Shown here: piece after piece, positions 35,186 to 44,087 of the stretch | How positions within the stretch are numbered: the first letter of the stretch is position 1 | How the letters are laid out: each line of letters begins with the position of its first letter | Source: Cytophagales bacterium | GTDB taxonomy: Bacteria > Bacteroidota > Bacteroidia > Cytophagales > UBA9547 | Reading direction: 5' to 3' | DNA length: 64,000 nt | Assembly: GCA_013297755.1 (NCBI GenBank) | Contig: JAAFIH010000002.1 | Span: 1 to 64,000, forward strand | Translations under genes and position numbers: made by a program | Notes under the pieces: generated by a model | Databases searched by the model: none | Seen by the model: the letters and a program-made list of their open reading frames with translations, nothing else | Told to the model about the DNA's origin: nothing

Positions 35186-35193
35186 CAAAATTA
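35186..35193 (-). promoter_or_regulatory. Candidate -7 box TAATTTTG for the reductase operon
   Basis: An exact TAnnTTTG match on the minus strand, 26 bases before the reductase ATG. A near match to the -33 element (TTGG) lies at 35213-35216, with 19 bases between. Confidence 0.5.
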
Positions 35194-35520
35194 ACGATTT
35201 ATTTTGGATAACCAATTTACAATTAAATTTACATTAAAGTTCAATTATCTTTTTTCATTTTTATTTATTCCTTATTTTTTATAATTTCTAATGTATATTA
35301 TTTTAGATTAAATTAAAAAATCGTACAAAAAAAGTTATAGAATAATTTATAAAACTTAAAAAAATAATATATTGCTTCTGGGCAAAAGCATTTAATATTA
35401 TTACACGTTGTAATATTAAAATATTACTTTTAAAATAAAATTTTAAAAAATAGTAGCTTCTAAAGCCACTATTTTTGGGTTGATGTGTCAGCTTAAAATA
35501 AATTGAGTTGGGAAGAGGCT
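35194..35520. other. Non-coding AT-rich stretch between the reductase and ccmD-like genes
   Basis: About 330 bases with no credible gene. A 75-codon minus-strand frame (35303-35530) has no recognisable protein character. A GC-containing hairpin with one mismatch (35445-35475, stem around ATAGTAGC/GCCACTAT) and a short inverted repeat near 35393-35418 are the only structures seen. Confidence 0.5.
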
Positions 35521-35528
35521 TTAAAAAC

Positions 35529-35560
35529 AAGCATTTATTTAAAAAAAATCTTAAATGCTT
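35529..35560 (-). terminator. Terminator after the ccmC-ccmD pair
   Basis: A perfect 9-bp stem (AAGCATTTA at 35529-35537, TAAATGCTT at 35552-35560), followed on the minus strand by GTTTTTAA. It lies 17 bases after the stop codon of the CcmD-like gene. Confidence 0.7.
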
Positions 35561-35576
35561 TTACCCTGTTTTTACG

Positions 35577-35783
35577 CTAACTTTTTTCTTTTTCTAATTT
35601 TTTTAATTGTATTTCAAGGCGATACAATAAAATAAATGTAGCTATTAGTATTAAAAAAACCACTGCCAATACAACATAAATTTTGCCTTCGGCCCTAAAT
35701 TTGTCTGCCATTTCTACTTCTTGGGCAAAACAATTAAGATTTAAAAGTAATAAAGCTACTAAATGTACTATTATTTTATTCAT
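35577..35783 (-). CDS. CcmD-like small membrane protein
   Basis: A 68-residue protein with a signal-like first helix ending in CFAQ, the segment ADKFRAEGKIYVVLAVVFLI (second helix) and a basic coiled tail (RLEIQLKKLEKEKS). This is the Bacteroidota CcmD-like pattern. CcmD stabilises the heme-handling complex with CcmC. The start overlaps the end of the ccmC gene by 8 bases, which strongly supports the pairing. Confidence 0.85.
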   Translation of the reverse strand: MNKIIVHLVALLLLNLNCFAQEVEMADKFRAEGKIYVVLAVVFLILIATFILLYRLEIQLKKLEKEKS

Positions 35784-36435
35784 TATTTTTTTGTTCTATA
35801 ATTTTAATTCGTGCAATGACTTGACTTATCCAAGTACCCAATAATATAAACGCTATCACAGATGGATAAAAAACCAATCTCATGTTATTGTCCAAATCGT
35901 AAGAATTAAACCCAGGATTACCACCATTTCCAGGATGAAGCGAATCTACCAATCGAGGCAATACAAAAATCAAAGGAATAAAAATCATGTAAGAAAAAAT
36001 GTTATAAACTGCAGATATTTTAGCCCGTTGATAAATATCTGTAAACGAACTTCGTAATACCAAATAAGCAAAATATATCAACATACCAATAGCTGCTGCA
36101 TTAAGTTTGGGATCGTTTGTCCAAAAGCTGCCCCAAGTAAATTTAGCCCAAATAGAACCCGTTAGAATGCCTAATACACCATAAAAAATCCCTATTTGTG
36201 CAAAAGATATAGAATAAATATCATTTTTTGTTTCGTTAGTCTTGAGATATTTAATTGCATATATCATCGAAACAAGCAGTAAAACTACCATTCCAAACCA
36301 AAGTGGCACATGATAATAGAGATTGCGTACAGTTTCATTCAAAATAGGTAAACTTGGTACAGACGAAATTAATCCTAAAGGTATTATCGTTAAAACGAGT
36401 AAGATTGTAAAATATTTCCAAAAAGGTAAAATCAT
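35776..36435 (-). CDS. CcmC/CcsA-family heme exporter for cytochrome c maturation
   Basis: A 219-residue protein with six hydrophobic helices and the tryptophan-rich heme-binding region GSIWAKFTWGSFWTNDPK, flanked by helices with conserved histidines (for example YYHVPLW). It presents heme for covalent attachment to cytochrome c. ATG 36435 is chosen over an upstream TTG because a perfect -7 box (36454-36461) overlaps that TTG. The CcmD-like gene overlaps its 3' end; ccmA, ccmB, ccmE and ccmF are not in the window. Confidence 0.9.
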   Translation of the reverse strand: MILPFWKYFTILLVLTIIPLGLISSVPSLPILNETVRNLYYHVPLWFGMVVLLLVSMIYAIKYLKTNETKNDIYSISFAQIGIFYGVLGILTGSIWAKFTWGSFWTNDPKLNAAAIGMLIYFAYLVLRSSFTDIYQRAKISAVYNIFSYMIFIPLIFVLPRLVDSLHPGNGGNPGFNSYDLDNNMRLVFYPSVIAFILLGTWISQVIARIKIIEQKNNE

Positions 36436-36453
36436 ATATATATGAATATGTTG

Positions 36454-36461
36454 CAAATGTA
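36454..36461 (-). promoter_or_regulatory. Candidate -7 box TACATTTG for ccmC-ccmD
   Basis: An exact TAnnTTTG match on the minus strand, 18 bases before ATG 36435. It overlaps the TTG that opens the longest reading frame, so it also decides the start. Confidence 0.5.
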
Positions 36462-36685
36462 AAAAAACAAATGTTTGTTAAAAAATTTAATTAACATATT
36501 TTACAATGTTTTTAAATTTGAAATAATTACAACGAATATATCAATGTCGTTTACCTAAGTATTTTTATAGCCTCTATCTTAGTCTATCTCCAAAACAGAA
36601 AGTTAATAGGATTCTTAAGTAAACAACATTGATTAATATATTTATGATGATTAGTTACTTATTTTAAAATTTAAACTAAGATTCT

Positions 36686-36693
36686 TATATTTG
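36686..36693 (+). promoter_or_regulatory. Candidate -7 box TATATTTG for the gene at 36710
   Basis: An exact TAnnTTTG match 16 bases before the ATG at 36710. Confidence 0.45.
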
Positions 36694-36709
36694 AAAAAAA
36701 ATAGAGATT

Positions 36710-37201
36710 ATGAAAATTTTTGATCAAATGCCGTCCAATGCTAGCGTTTGGATATATGCTTCTCCTAGAATATTAAATCAGGCTGAAATTGACTTTTGTA
36801 AAACAAAGTTAGAATTTTTTATTTCAAATTGGCAAAGTCATGGACAGGATATTGTAGCAAACTATCAAATAGTTGATAAAACTTTTATTGTAATTGCTGC
36901 TGATCAATCAAAAACTTCAGTAGGGGGGTGTTCTATTGACAAAAGTGTACATCAAATGCAGGAATTGAGTACAGCATTGGGTTTAGATTTTTTGAATAGA
37001 AATGTGTTTTATGAAAAGAATGGAATTATAAAATCAATTAAACCATTAGAAGCAAAAAAAAATATAGAATCAAATGAAATTTGTTTTGACACATTAATAT
37101 ATAATACACAATGTACTACAGTTTCAGATTTTTGCTCAAATTTTAAAGTACAGGCTTCAAATACATGGCTAAAAAAATATTTTGTACCTATTTTCAACTA
37201 A
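36710..37201 (+). CDS. Conserved Bacteroidota protein of unknown function
   Basis: A 163-residue cytoplasmic protein. The pattern NASVWIYASPRILNQAE near the start, NWQSHGQDIVANYQI, then SVGGCSIDKSVHQMQEL matches a family found across Bacteroidota, which databases sometimes label (without basis) as an ABC-transporter ATPase. It has no Walker motif. The conserved cysteine in GGCSID is noteworthy. Function unknown. It is monocistronic, upstream of ompA on the same strand. Confidence 0.75.
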   Translation: MKIFDQMPSNASVWIYASPRILNQAEIDFCKTKLEFFISNWQSHGQDIVANYQIVDKTFIVIAADQSKTSVGGCSIDKSVHQMQELSTALGLDFLNRNVFYEKNGIIKSIKPLEAKKNIESNEICFDTLIYNTQCTTVSDFCSNFKVQASNTWLKKYFVPIFN

Positions 37202-37318
37202 TTTGATACTCTATTTGTGTTTTTTTTTAAAAATATTCTTAATTAATTTGGATAACGTATTTTTTTTTAATTTATTTGGCACTTAATAGTATATTACCTT
37301 AACCTAAATAATCTAACA

Positions 37319-38371
37319 ATGATAAAAACTTCAACTTTAATTCAAATCGGAGCTGCAATATTTATTGCAGGTTCATTGCAAGCCCAAAACTGCAAAACTT
37401 GTTCTAACATACGTTCTGGCTTCATTAGCTTACCTTTGGAACTGACTACAGGCGAATGTGCAGAACTTACTTATGGTACATCTATTGCAGAATGTACAGC
37501 CCTCAATGCAAAACCAAAAGACTCTGATGGTGATGGTATTTTAGATAAAGACGATGCCTGCCCTGCAGTTGCTGGTGTAGCATCGGCCAAAGGATGCAAA
37601 GATGCCGATGGCGATGGAATACAAGACGAAAACGATGCTTGTCCACAAGTAGCTGGTTTAGAAACTTTCAAAGGTTGCCCAGATAAAGATGGTGATGGTA
37701 TACAAGATTCTGAAGATGCTTGCCCTGATGTAGCTGGCTTACCAGCCCTAAAAGGTTGCAAAGATACAGATGGCGATGGTATCGCTGACAAAGATGATGC
37801 TTGCCCAGAAGTAGCAGGAACTTCAGCTTTCAATGGTTGTAAAGATACAGATGGCGATGGTATAGCAGATCCTAACGATGTATGCCCAGAAGTACCAGGA
37901 ACAGCTGCACTCAAAGGTTGCAAAGATACCGACAACGATGGTATAGCAGATAATGAAGACAAATGTCCTTCGGCTCCTGGTTTGGCAGAAAATAAAGGTT
38001 GCCCAGCCGTTGATAAAAAAACACTTGCTGTAATGAAACAAGCACTCAAAGGAGTGCAATTTGAAACAGGAAAAGATGTAATCAAAAAACAATCTTTCCC
38101 AATATTAGATAATGTTGCTAATATCTTGAAAGGTCACCCAGAATATAAATTAGATATTGCTGGTCATACTGACAATGCAGGAGATCATGACAAAAACGTA
38201 ACTCTCTCTGAAAAAAGAGCTGCTGCAGCAAAAAATTATTTAATTTCTAAAGGAATTGATGTAAGTCGTCTTCGTTCTGAAGGATATGGCCCTGATAGAC
38301 CTGTAGCTGACAATAAAACTCCTGCTGGTAAAGCACTTAATAGAAGAGTAGAATTTACTGTTGAATTTTAA
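37319..38371 (+). CDS. OmpA-family protein with six thrombospondin type-3 repeats
   Basis: A 350-residue secreted protein. After a signal peptide and a short Cys-containing segment come about six calcium-binding thrombospondin-3 repeats (roughly residues 67-236, each of the form DxDGDGIxDxxDxCPxxxG). A C-terminal OmpA-like peptidoglycan-binding domain follows (LDIAGHTDNAGDHDKN, then NRRVEFTVEF). It lacks an N-terminal beta barrel, so it is probably an outer-membrane-associated link to the cell wall. The repeats are very alike at the DNA level. A strong terminator follows. Confidence 0.92.
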   Translation: MIKTSTLIQIGAAIFIAGSLQAQNCKTCSNIRSGFISLPLELTTGECAELTYGTSIAECTALNAKPKDSDGDGILDKDDACPAVAGVASAKGCKDADGDGIQDENDACPQVAGLETFKGCPDKDGDGIQDSEDACPDVAGLPALKGCKDTDGDGIADKDDACPEVAGTSAFNGCKDTDGDGIADPNDVCPEVPGTAALKGCKDTDNDGIADNEDKCPSAPGLAENKGCPAVDKKTLAVMKQALKGVQFETGKDVIKKQSFPILDNVANILKGHPEYKLDIAGHTDNAGDHDKNVTLSEKRAAAAKNYLISKGIDVSRLRSEGYGPDRPVADNKTPAGKALNRRVEFTVEF

Positions 38372-38393
38372 TCTATTTTTTTTTATAATTTTA

Positions 38394-38427
38394 AAAACAG
38401 CTTCTCAAAAGGAAGCTGTTTTTTTTT
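38394..38427 (+). terminator. Rho-independent terminator of ompA
   Basis: A perfect stem AAACAGCTTC / GAAGCTGTTT with a 7-base loop is followed by a run of T residues, 23 bases after the ompA stop. Confidence 0.92.
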
Positions 38428-38776
38428 GATTATAATGTTAGGGATTGAAAAGTAAATTTTCTATTGTATTGTTTAGAGCTTCATAATAAATCCATTCTCA
38501 AAAAAGAAGTTTCTTTTAAGATGTAGAATATTTCTTTTGGAAACTTCTCAAAAACTCATTTTTATTACAAAAACCTCTTCATAATTCCAAGAAACACCAT
38601 GCTTAGAACTTTAGTTTACTTTAAAGGAAATAAATCTTAGGAAATGATATTTTTATAGGATTGATATAGTTATTCAATTTACTTTTCTACTTTTTTATAT
38701 TTTGTCTTTTTTCAAGATTTAATTGTAGATTTTTTTAAAATTCTCTAATGAAGTTTTTTATCATTATATTTACTAC
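38428..38776. other. Non-coding stretch downstream of the ompA terminator
   Basis: About 350 AT-rich bases with no credible gene. It holds one spaced inverted repeat, GAAGTTTC (38506-38513) and GAAACTTC (38540-38547), and a near-consensus -7 box TATATTTA (38765-38772) just before the next ATG, suggesting a very short leader. Confidence 0.5.
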
Positions 38777-39631
38777 ATGCTACATGATGAATTACCTATT
38801 GATGAAGACCAAAATTTAATAGAATATACAAAATCGGACCTTGAATTTGCTTTTGATTTTTTAGCAAAAAAAGTACCAGTTACATTCGATTATCCACAAG
38901 GTGGCTGTCAGCAGCGAAGCCACTTATTGTCGCTTATATTATTAAAAAAATTTAAAATAGAGCATCGAAAAATATGGCTTTTTGCTCCATCGGCTTTGTT
39001 TGAAAATGACAATAGGAGTTTGTTTATTGAAGATAAAAATCAAATTTCTTACAATAATTTGGTTTATTGGAATTTTCATACAGCACCAGCCATTAAGATT
39101 AAAAACACTCAAAATAGCTTTGATTGGTATATTATAGACCCCTCGTTGGAAGCCCAAAGACCCTTATTGATACATGAATGGCTCTTAAAAATTGGTAATT
39201 CTGAATTATCAAAATATACTTTTTTGCGACCAGAAAAATATTTTTTTAATTGCAAATACAATGATTTTTCGCAACTAACAAATGTGTTTGATGGCACTTT
39301 TTTTGAATATGTAAACCCAGCCAAAGATAATTTAATGATGGAAAAAGGGCTTGCCATGAATGATATGGCCATGCAAATTTATGATTCATTTATAAAACCA
39401 TTAATGACAAAAAATGATAATATCGATTTGCAACAACTGACTGATTTAAAAGATGTTTTTGGCAATGCTACTGCACTTGACATGATTTTTGCTCAAAACA
39501 TAAGTGGATTTACAGAAAATACTTCTTATAGATATGTGCTTAATAATTATGGAAAAATAATAAAAGAAGCCAAAAATATTTTTCATCAAAGATTACTTTT
39601 TTGGACAAATTATTGTGATAAATATGTATAA
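38777..39631 (+). CDS. Protein-glutaminase-like (glutamine deamidase) domain protein
   Basis: A 284-residue protein with no signal peptide. Residues 35-130 match the protein-glutaminase fold, a papain-like Cys-His-Asp protease relative: the Cys in GGCQQRSHLLSL (Cys44), the His in VYWNFHTAPAIK (His101) and the Asp in WYIIDPSLE (Asp121). Chryseobacterium protein-glutaminase deamidates glutamine side chains in proteins and is secreted with a pro-region; this one appears cytoplasmic and has about 150 residues of helical C-terminus instead. The substrate is unknown. Confidence 0.7.
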   Translation: MLHDELPIDEDQNLIEYTKSDLEFAFDFLAKKVPVTFDYPQGGCQQRSHLLSLILLKKFKIEHRKIWLFAPSALFENDNRSLFIEDKNQISYNNLVYWNFHTAPAIKIKNTQNSFDWYIIDPSLEAQRPLLIHEWLLKIGNSELSKYTFLRPEKYFFNCKYNDFSQLTNVFDGTFFEYVNPAKDNLMMEKGLAMNDMAMQIYDSFIKPLMTKNDNIDLQQLTDLKDVFGNATALDMIFAQNISGFTENTSYRYVLNNYGKIIKEAKNIFHQRLLFWTNYCDKYV

Positions 39632-39763
39632 TAATATTTAATTAATATTATTTATCTTACTTTTATGATATTATTTTTGTTATATTTTTTGATTCAATTT
39701 TAATGTTGTTTAAAACTTGGTTTGATAAACCATTACATTGCAAGTTGAAATTAATTTATCAAG

Positions 39764-42043
39764 ATGAAAGATCTTTTAACGGGATTAAACGAACCTCAGC
39801 GTGAGGCAGTGTTGCATACAGAAGGCCCTTTGATGATAATTGCAGGAGCTGGCTCTGGCAAAACTAGAGTTCTAACACATCGCATTGCTCATTTGATGAC
39901 CAAAGGCGTAGATTCTTTCAATATACTTTCGCTCACTTTTACCAACAAAGCTGCCCGTGAGATGCGTGAACGTATAGAAAAAGTAGCTGGTACTGATGCC
40001 CGAAATCTTTGGATGGGAACTTTTCATGCTATTTTTGCAAGAATATTACGTTCTGAGGCTGATAAATTAGGATACCCCAATAATTTTACAGTTTATGATA
40101 CTGACGACAGCAAATCGTTGATAAAAAGTATTTTAAACGAAATGCAATTAGATGATAAAATATACAAAGTAAATGCAGTATTATCTAGAATATCATCTGC
40201 CAAAAATAGGTTGATTTCTCCACCTGAGTATGCTCAAAATCCTATTTTGATGTCTGATGACGAGGTTTCTATGAAACCAAAAATTTATGAAATTTATAAA
40301 AAATATTCTGAAAGATGTTTTAAAGCAGGTTGCATGGATTTTGATGATTTACTTTTCCAAACCTGCAAGTTGTTTTCATTGCATCCTGATGTGTTAAACA
40401 AATATCAAAAACGATTTCATTATGTAATGGTAGACGAGTACCAAGATACCAATTATGTGCAGTATATGATTACTAAAATGCTGTCGCACATTCGTAAGAA
40501 TATATGTGTTGTGGGCGATGATGCACAAAGTATTTATGCTTTTAGAGGTGCTGATATATCAAATATATTTAATTTTGAAAAAGACTATCCCAACCTACAC
40601 ACCATCAAGTTGGAGCAAAACTATAGGTCTACAAAAAATATTGTCAATATTGCCAATTCAGTAATAAAACACAATAAAGCACAACTCAAAAAAGATGTTT
40701 GGACTAATAATGAGGATGGCAATTTGATAGAAGTTTTGAAGGCTACCTCTGATAACGAAGAGGGGCGATTGATTGCTCAATCAATTTTTGAAGAGAAAAA
40801 TCATAACCAACAAAAAAACAGTGATTTTTGTATACTTTATCGTACAAATGCCCAATCTAGGTCTATGGAAGAGGCTTTGAGAAGGCTCAACATTCCATAC
40901 AAAATAATTGGTGGGCTGTCGTTTTATCAACGAAAAGAAATCAAAGATTTGATAGCTTACTTGAGATATACCGTCAATCATAGTGATGAAGAGGCTTTTA
41001 AGCGAATTATCAATTACCCCAAGCGTGGTATTGGCGACACATCTGTAACCAAAATTATTGTAACTGCTGTAGATAATGGGGTTACTATATGGGATGCTAT
41101 GCTCAATATTCAAAGTTTTATGCCAGGCAGAGTTTCTGTGGCCGTAGGCGATTTTGTAGATCTTGTAAGAGGATTTGAACTGGCCATTTCTACCAAAGAC
41201 GCTTACGAGGCTGCCAAACTAATTGCCAAACAAAGTGGAATTTCGCAAGAATTGTACGATGACAAAACGGTAGAGGGATTGGCTCGTTATCAAAATTTAC
41301 AAGAGTTGCTCAATGCCATTAAAGAATTTAGTGAAGATCCCGAAAAAGAAGACAAATCTATGAGTGCGTTTTTGCAAGAAGTAGCCTTACTCAGTACTGC
41401 TGATGCCAAAGATGCCAATGGTACAGATTATGTAACCATGATGACGATACACATGGCCAAAGGCTTGGAATTTAAGAATGTATATGTGGTGGGTATGGAA
41501 GAAAACTTGTTTCCAAGCCAAATGATGCTACAATCGAGAGCTGATTTGGAAGAAGAACGTAGATTGTTTTATGTAGCTGTAACTAGAGCAGAGAAAAAAC
41601 TTACACTTTCTTACGCTTTGCAACGCTACAAATTTGGTAGATTAGAAAATTGCGAAGCTAGTAGATTTTTGCAAGAAATAGACGAACGCTATCTCAAAAT
41701 GCCAAAAAAATCAAGCCAAGATATGTTTTCGGATGATTTTATGACTGCAACTACAAAACTTGGTGGCAGCAATCTTACTAAACCAGGATTCAATTTGCCC
41801 AAAAAAGAGGCACCAAAACCCATAGTACCTACAACAACAGACCACAAAATATCTGATAATTTTAAACCCAGCGACACCACAAAATTGAATGTGGGCCACA
41901 AAGTAGAACATCCAAAGTTTGGATTTGGAATGGTTACAAAAATAGATGCCAATGGAAACGAACGAAAAGCAACCATAGTATTTGACAAAGCAGGCGAAAA
42001 AACATTATTACTTAGTTTTGCTAAATTGATGATTGTGGAGTAG
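39764..42043 (+). CDS. UvrD/PcrA-type superfamily 1 DNA helicase
   Basis: A 759-residue ATP-dependent 3'-5' DNA helicase. Walker A AGAGSGKT is at residues 27-34, with motif II VDEYQDTN, motif III GDDAQSIYAFRGA, motif IV QNYRST and motifs V-VI (TIHMAKGLEF, FYVAVTRAEKKL). The C-terminal PcrA/UvrD Tudor-like segment (VEHPKFGFGMVTKID) ends the protein. It acts in nucleotide-excision and mismatch repair and in clearing replication conflicts. Confidence 0.95.
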   Translation: MKDLLTGLNEPQREAVLHTEGPLMIIAGAGSGKTRVLTHRIAHLMTKGVDSFNILSLTFTNKAAREMRERIEKVAGTDARNLWMGTFHAIFARILRSEADKLGYPNNFTVYDTDDSKSLIKSILNEMQLDDKIYKVNAVLSRISSAKNRLISPPEYAQNPILMSDDEVSMKPKIYEIYKKYSERCFKAGCMDFDDLLFQTCKLFSLHPDVLNKYQKRFHYVMVDEYQDTNYVQYMITKMLSHIRKNICVVGDDAQSIYAFRGADISNIFNFEKDYPNLHTIKLEQNYRSTKNIVNIANSVIKHNKAQLKKDVWTNNEDGNLIEVLKATSDNEEGRLIAQSIFEEKNHNQQKNSDFCILYRTNAQSRSMEEALRRLNIPYKIIGGLSFYQRKEIKDLIAYLRYTVNHSDEEAFKRIINYPKRGIGDTSVTKIIVTAVDNGVTIWDAMLNIQSFMPGRVSVAVGDFVDLVRGFELAISTKDAYEAAKLIAKQSGISQELYDDKTVEGLARYQNLQELLNAIKEFSEDPEKEDKSMSAFLQEVALLSTADAKDANGTDYVTMMTIHMAKGLEFKNVYVVGMEENLFPSQMMLQSRADLEEERRLFYVAVTRAEKKLTLSYALQRYKFGRLENCEASRFLQEIDERYLKMPKKSSQDMFSDDFMTATTKLGGSNLTKPGFNLPKKEAPKPIVPTTTDHKISDNFKPSDTTKLNVGHKVEHPKFGFGMVTKIDANGNERKATIVFDKAGEKTLLLSFAKLMIVE

Positions 42044-42149
42044 ATTGTTTTAAAATAAAAGTAATTATTTACTTTTTTACTCAAAAAATCATATTGTGGA
42101 TATGATTTGATACATTTTTAATTAATTTACGATTGAAAAATGATTCATT

Positions 42150-42581
42150 TTGAAGAAAAACAAGCTAGTTTTAGACATCGCTTATGATTTTGATTTTGTG
42201 CTTTTGGGAGTAATATCGGCAGCACGTGATTTTACTTTGGCTTGGAGTTTAAACAAATATTTAGACATTCATCTAGCAAAACAAGATGATATTAATTATA
42301 AATTCATAAAAAATGATAATTTTTACATTTCAAATTATATATTTGAAACCGAATACAGTATGGTTAGATTATTAAAAAACAGAGCAATTGAATTTTTTAA
42401 TATAAAAAAGCCATATTTGTTGCCAGAATTAAAAAGATATGATTATTTTGTGGTACTAAATGGCGAGTTTGCAGCTTATTATAAAGAATGTATATTAAAA
42501 ATGCAGTTAGTACCCGAAATTCAATATATAAATCAAATTGATTACGAAGCATTACCATCCAAAGAAAATTTATTAATCTAA
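42150..42581 (+). CDS. IPExxxVDY family protein
   Basis: A 143-residue Bacteroidota-specific protein starting at TTG. The naming motif appears as VPEIQYINQIDYEAL near the C-terminus, followed by PSKENLLI. The rest is mixed alpha/beta with no catalytic motif. It is 10 bases upstream of pyk; this adjacency recurs in Bacteroidota, which suggests co-expression with glycolysis, but its function is unknown. Confidence 0.88.
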   Translation: MKKNKLVLDIAYDFDFVLLGVISAARDFTLAWSLNKYLDIHLAKQDDINYKFIKNDNFYISNYIFETEYSMVRLLKNRAIEFFNIKKPYLLPELKRYDYFVVLNGEFAAYYKECILKMQLVPEIQYINQIDYEALPSKENLLI

Positions 42582-42591
42582 ACAACATATT

Positions 42592-44022
42592 ATGGAAATA
42601 CCTTTCAATAGAACCAAGATTTTAGCTACTGTAGGCCCGGCAAGCAACACACCCGAAAAATTGTGGGAATTGGTACAAGCAGGTGCCGATGTGTTTCGTC
42701 TTAATTTTTCGCATGGAAGCCACGAAGACCATCTGAAAGTTATCAATCATATCAAGGCTTTAAATGCAAAATATGGTACTACTATTGCTATGTTGCAAGA
42801 TTTGCAAGGTCCAAAAATAAGAACAGGTGAAGTTGAAAACAATGGCGTTGAGTTAGTGCCAGGTGCCAAACTAACCATTACTACCGAAAAAGTAATTGGT
42901 AATGCCGAGCGTATATACACTTCTTATACCCTAATGCCAAGAGACGTAAAAGCTGGGGACAGAATCTTGATAGACGATGGAAACCTTGAAATAAAAGTTG
43001 TATCAACCAATGGCACTGATACCATTGTAACAGAGGTTGTGTATGGTGGAATATTAAAATCAAAAAAAGGCATAAACTTACCAAATACTAAAGTGTCAGA
43101 ACCATCACTTACGCTAAAAGACAAAGAAGATTTACTTTTTGGATTAGAACATGGTGTAGATTGGGTGGCTTTATCGTTTGTAAGAAATGCCAAAGATATT
43201 GATGACATAAAAGAAATTATAAAATCAAAAGGTAAAAACACAAAAGTAGTTGCTAAAATAGAAAAGCCAGAGGCTTTGCTCGAAATAGACGAGATTATTG
43301 AAAAATCAGATGCTTTGATGGTAGCTCGTGGCGATTTGGGTGTAGAAATACCTATGGAAGATGTGCCTTTGGCCCAAAAAATGATGATTCGCAAATGCAA
43401 TGCTGCTGCCAAACCTGTCATTGTGGCTACGCAAATGTTGGAAAGCATGATAAAAAATCCTCGACCAACAAGAGCAGAGGCTGGAGATGTGGCCAATGCT
43501 GTAATTGACGGGGCAGATGCAGTGATGCTAAGTGCAGAATCGGCCTCTGGTTCGTTTCCAATAGAGTCTGTAAAAGCAATGGTTGCTATTATTGGAGCTA
43601 TCGAAAAAGGTACAAATGTATATAACAAAGAGTATGATTTAGACAAAACTTCACCAGATTTTTTGAGAGAAAGATTACTAGCTGGTGCTTGCAGATTGGC
43701 CGATGATATTAATGCTAAAGCGATTGTAAATATATCAAAAACTGGATTTGTGGGCAATATGATTTCGAGCCACAGACCCAAAGCATTGATTTTTACTTTT
43801 ACCGACAACAAAGAATTGGTAAATGTACTCAATTTGTCGTGGGGCATAAAACCATTTTATATGGAAACTAAATTTAAGTCTACTGACGAAATGATAGAGG
43901 CTGTAAATAAAATATTGGTTGAAAAAAAATTAGTCAAAAAAGGTGATTTAATTTTAAATACTGCCAGTATGCCTATTGATGGCGAATTTAGAACCAATAT
44001 GTTGAAAATGAGTATTATATAA
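42592..44022 (+). CDS. pyk: Pyruvate kinase
   Basis: A 476-residue glycolytic enzyme that converts phosphoenolpyruvate and ADP to pyruvate and ATP. It shows the N-terminal TKILATVGPAS, DLQGPKIRTG, the active-site segment VVAKIEKPEALLEIDEII and MVARGDLGVEIP. A normal-length C-terminal regulatory domain follows. It is likely co-transcribed with the IPExxxVDY gene and ends at a bidirectional terminator shared with nadK. Confidence 0.96.
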   Translation: MEIPFNRTKILATVGPASNTPEKLWELVQAGADVFRLNFSHGSHEDHLKVINHIKALNAKYGTTIAMLQDLQGPKIRTGEVENNGVELVPGAKLTITTEKVIGNAERIYTSYTLMPRDVKAGDRILIDDGNLEIKVVSTNGTDTIVTEVVYGGILKSKKGINLPNTKVSEPSLTLKDKEDLLFGLEHGVDWVALSFVRNAKDIDDIKEIIKSKGKNTKVVAKIEKPEALLEIDEIIEKSDALMVARGDLGVEIPMEDVPLAQKMMIRKCNAAAKPVIVATQMLESMIKNPRPTRAEAGDVANAVIDGADAVMLSAESASGSFPIESVKAMVAIIGAIEKGTNVYNKEYDLDKTSPDFLRERLLAGACRLADDINAKAIVNISKTGFVGNMISSHRPKALIFTFTDNKELVNVLNLSWGIKPFYMETKFKSTDEMIEAVNKILVEKKLVKKGDLILNTASMPIDGEFRTNMLKMSII

Positions 44023-44039
44023 TTTTTGATTTTTTTGAA

Positions 44040-44075
44040 ATAAAAAAGCCACATATATTAGTGGCTTATTTATTA
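44040..44075. terminator. Bidirectional terminator between pyk and nadK
   Basis: The stem AAGCCAC / GTGGCTT with an 8-base AT loop is flanked by A-rich and T-rich runs on either side, 24 bases after the pyk stop and before the convergent nadK stop. Confidence 0.8.
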
Positions 44076-44087
44076 TTTTATTTTTTT

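Noticed and set aside
35303-35530. 75-codon minus-strand frame
   Set aside because: AT-rich, no signal or motif, overlaps hairpins; no promoter box at a sensible distance.
37471-38085. 204-codon antisense frame within ompA
   Set aside because: It mirrors the repeated thrombospondin-3 DNA and yields only Ser/Pro-rich periodic sequence; a shadow of the repeats.
42924-43847. 307-codon antisense frame within pyk
   Set aside because: It lies wholly opposite a clear pyruvate kinase gene and shows no protein motif; a coding shadow.
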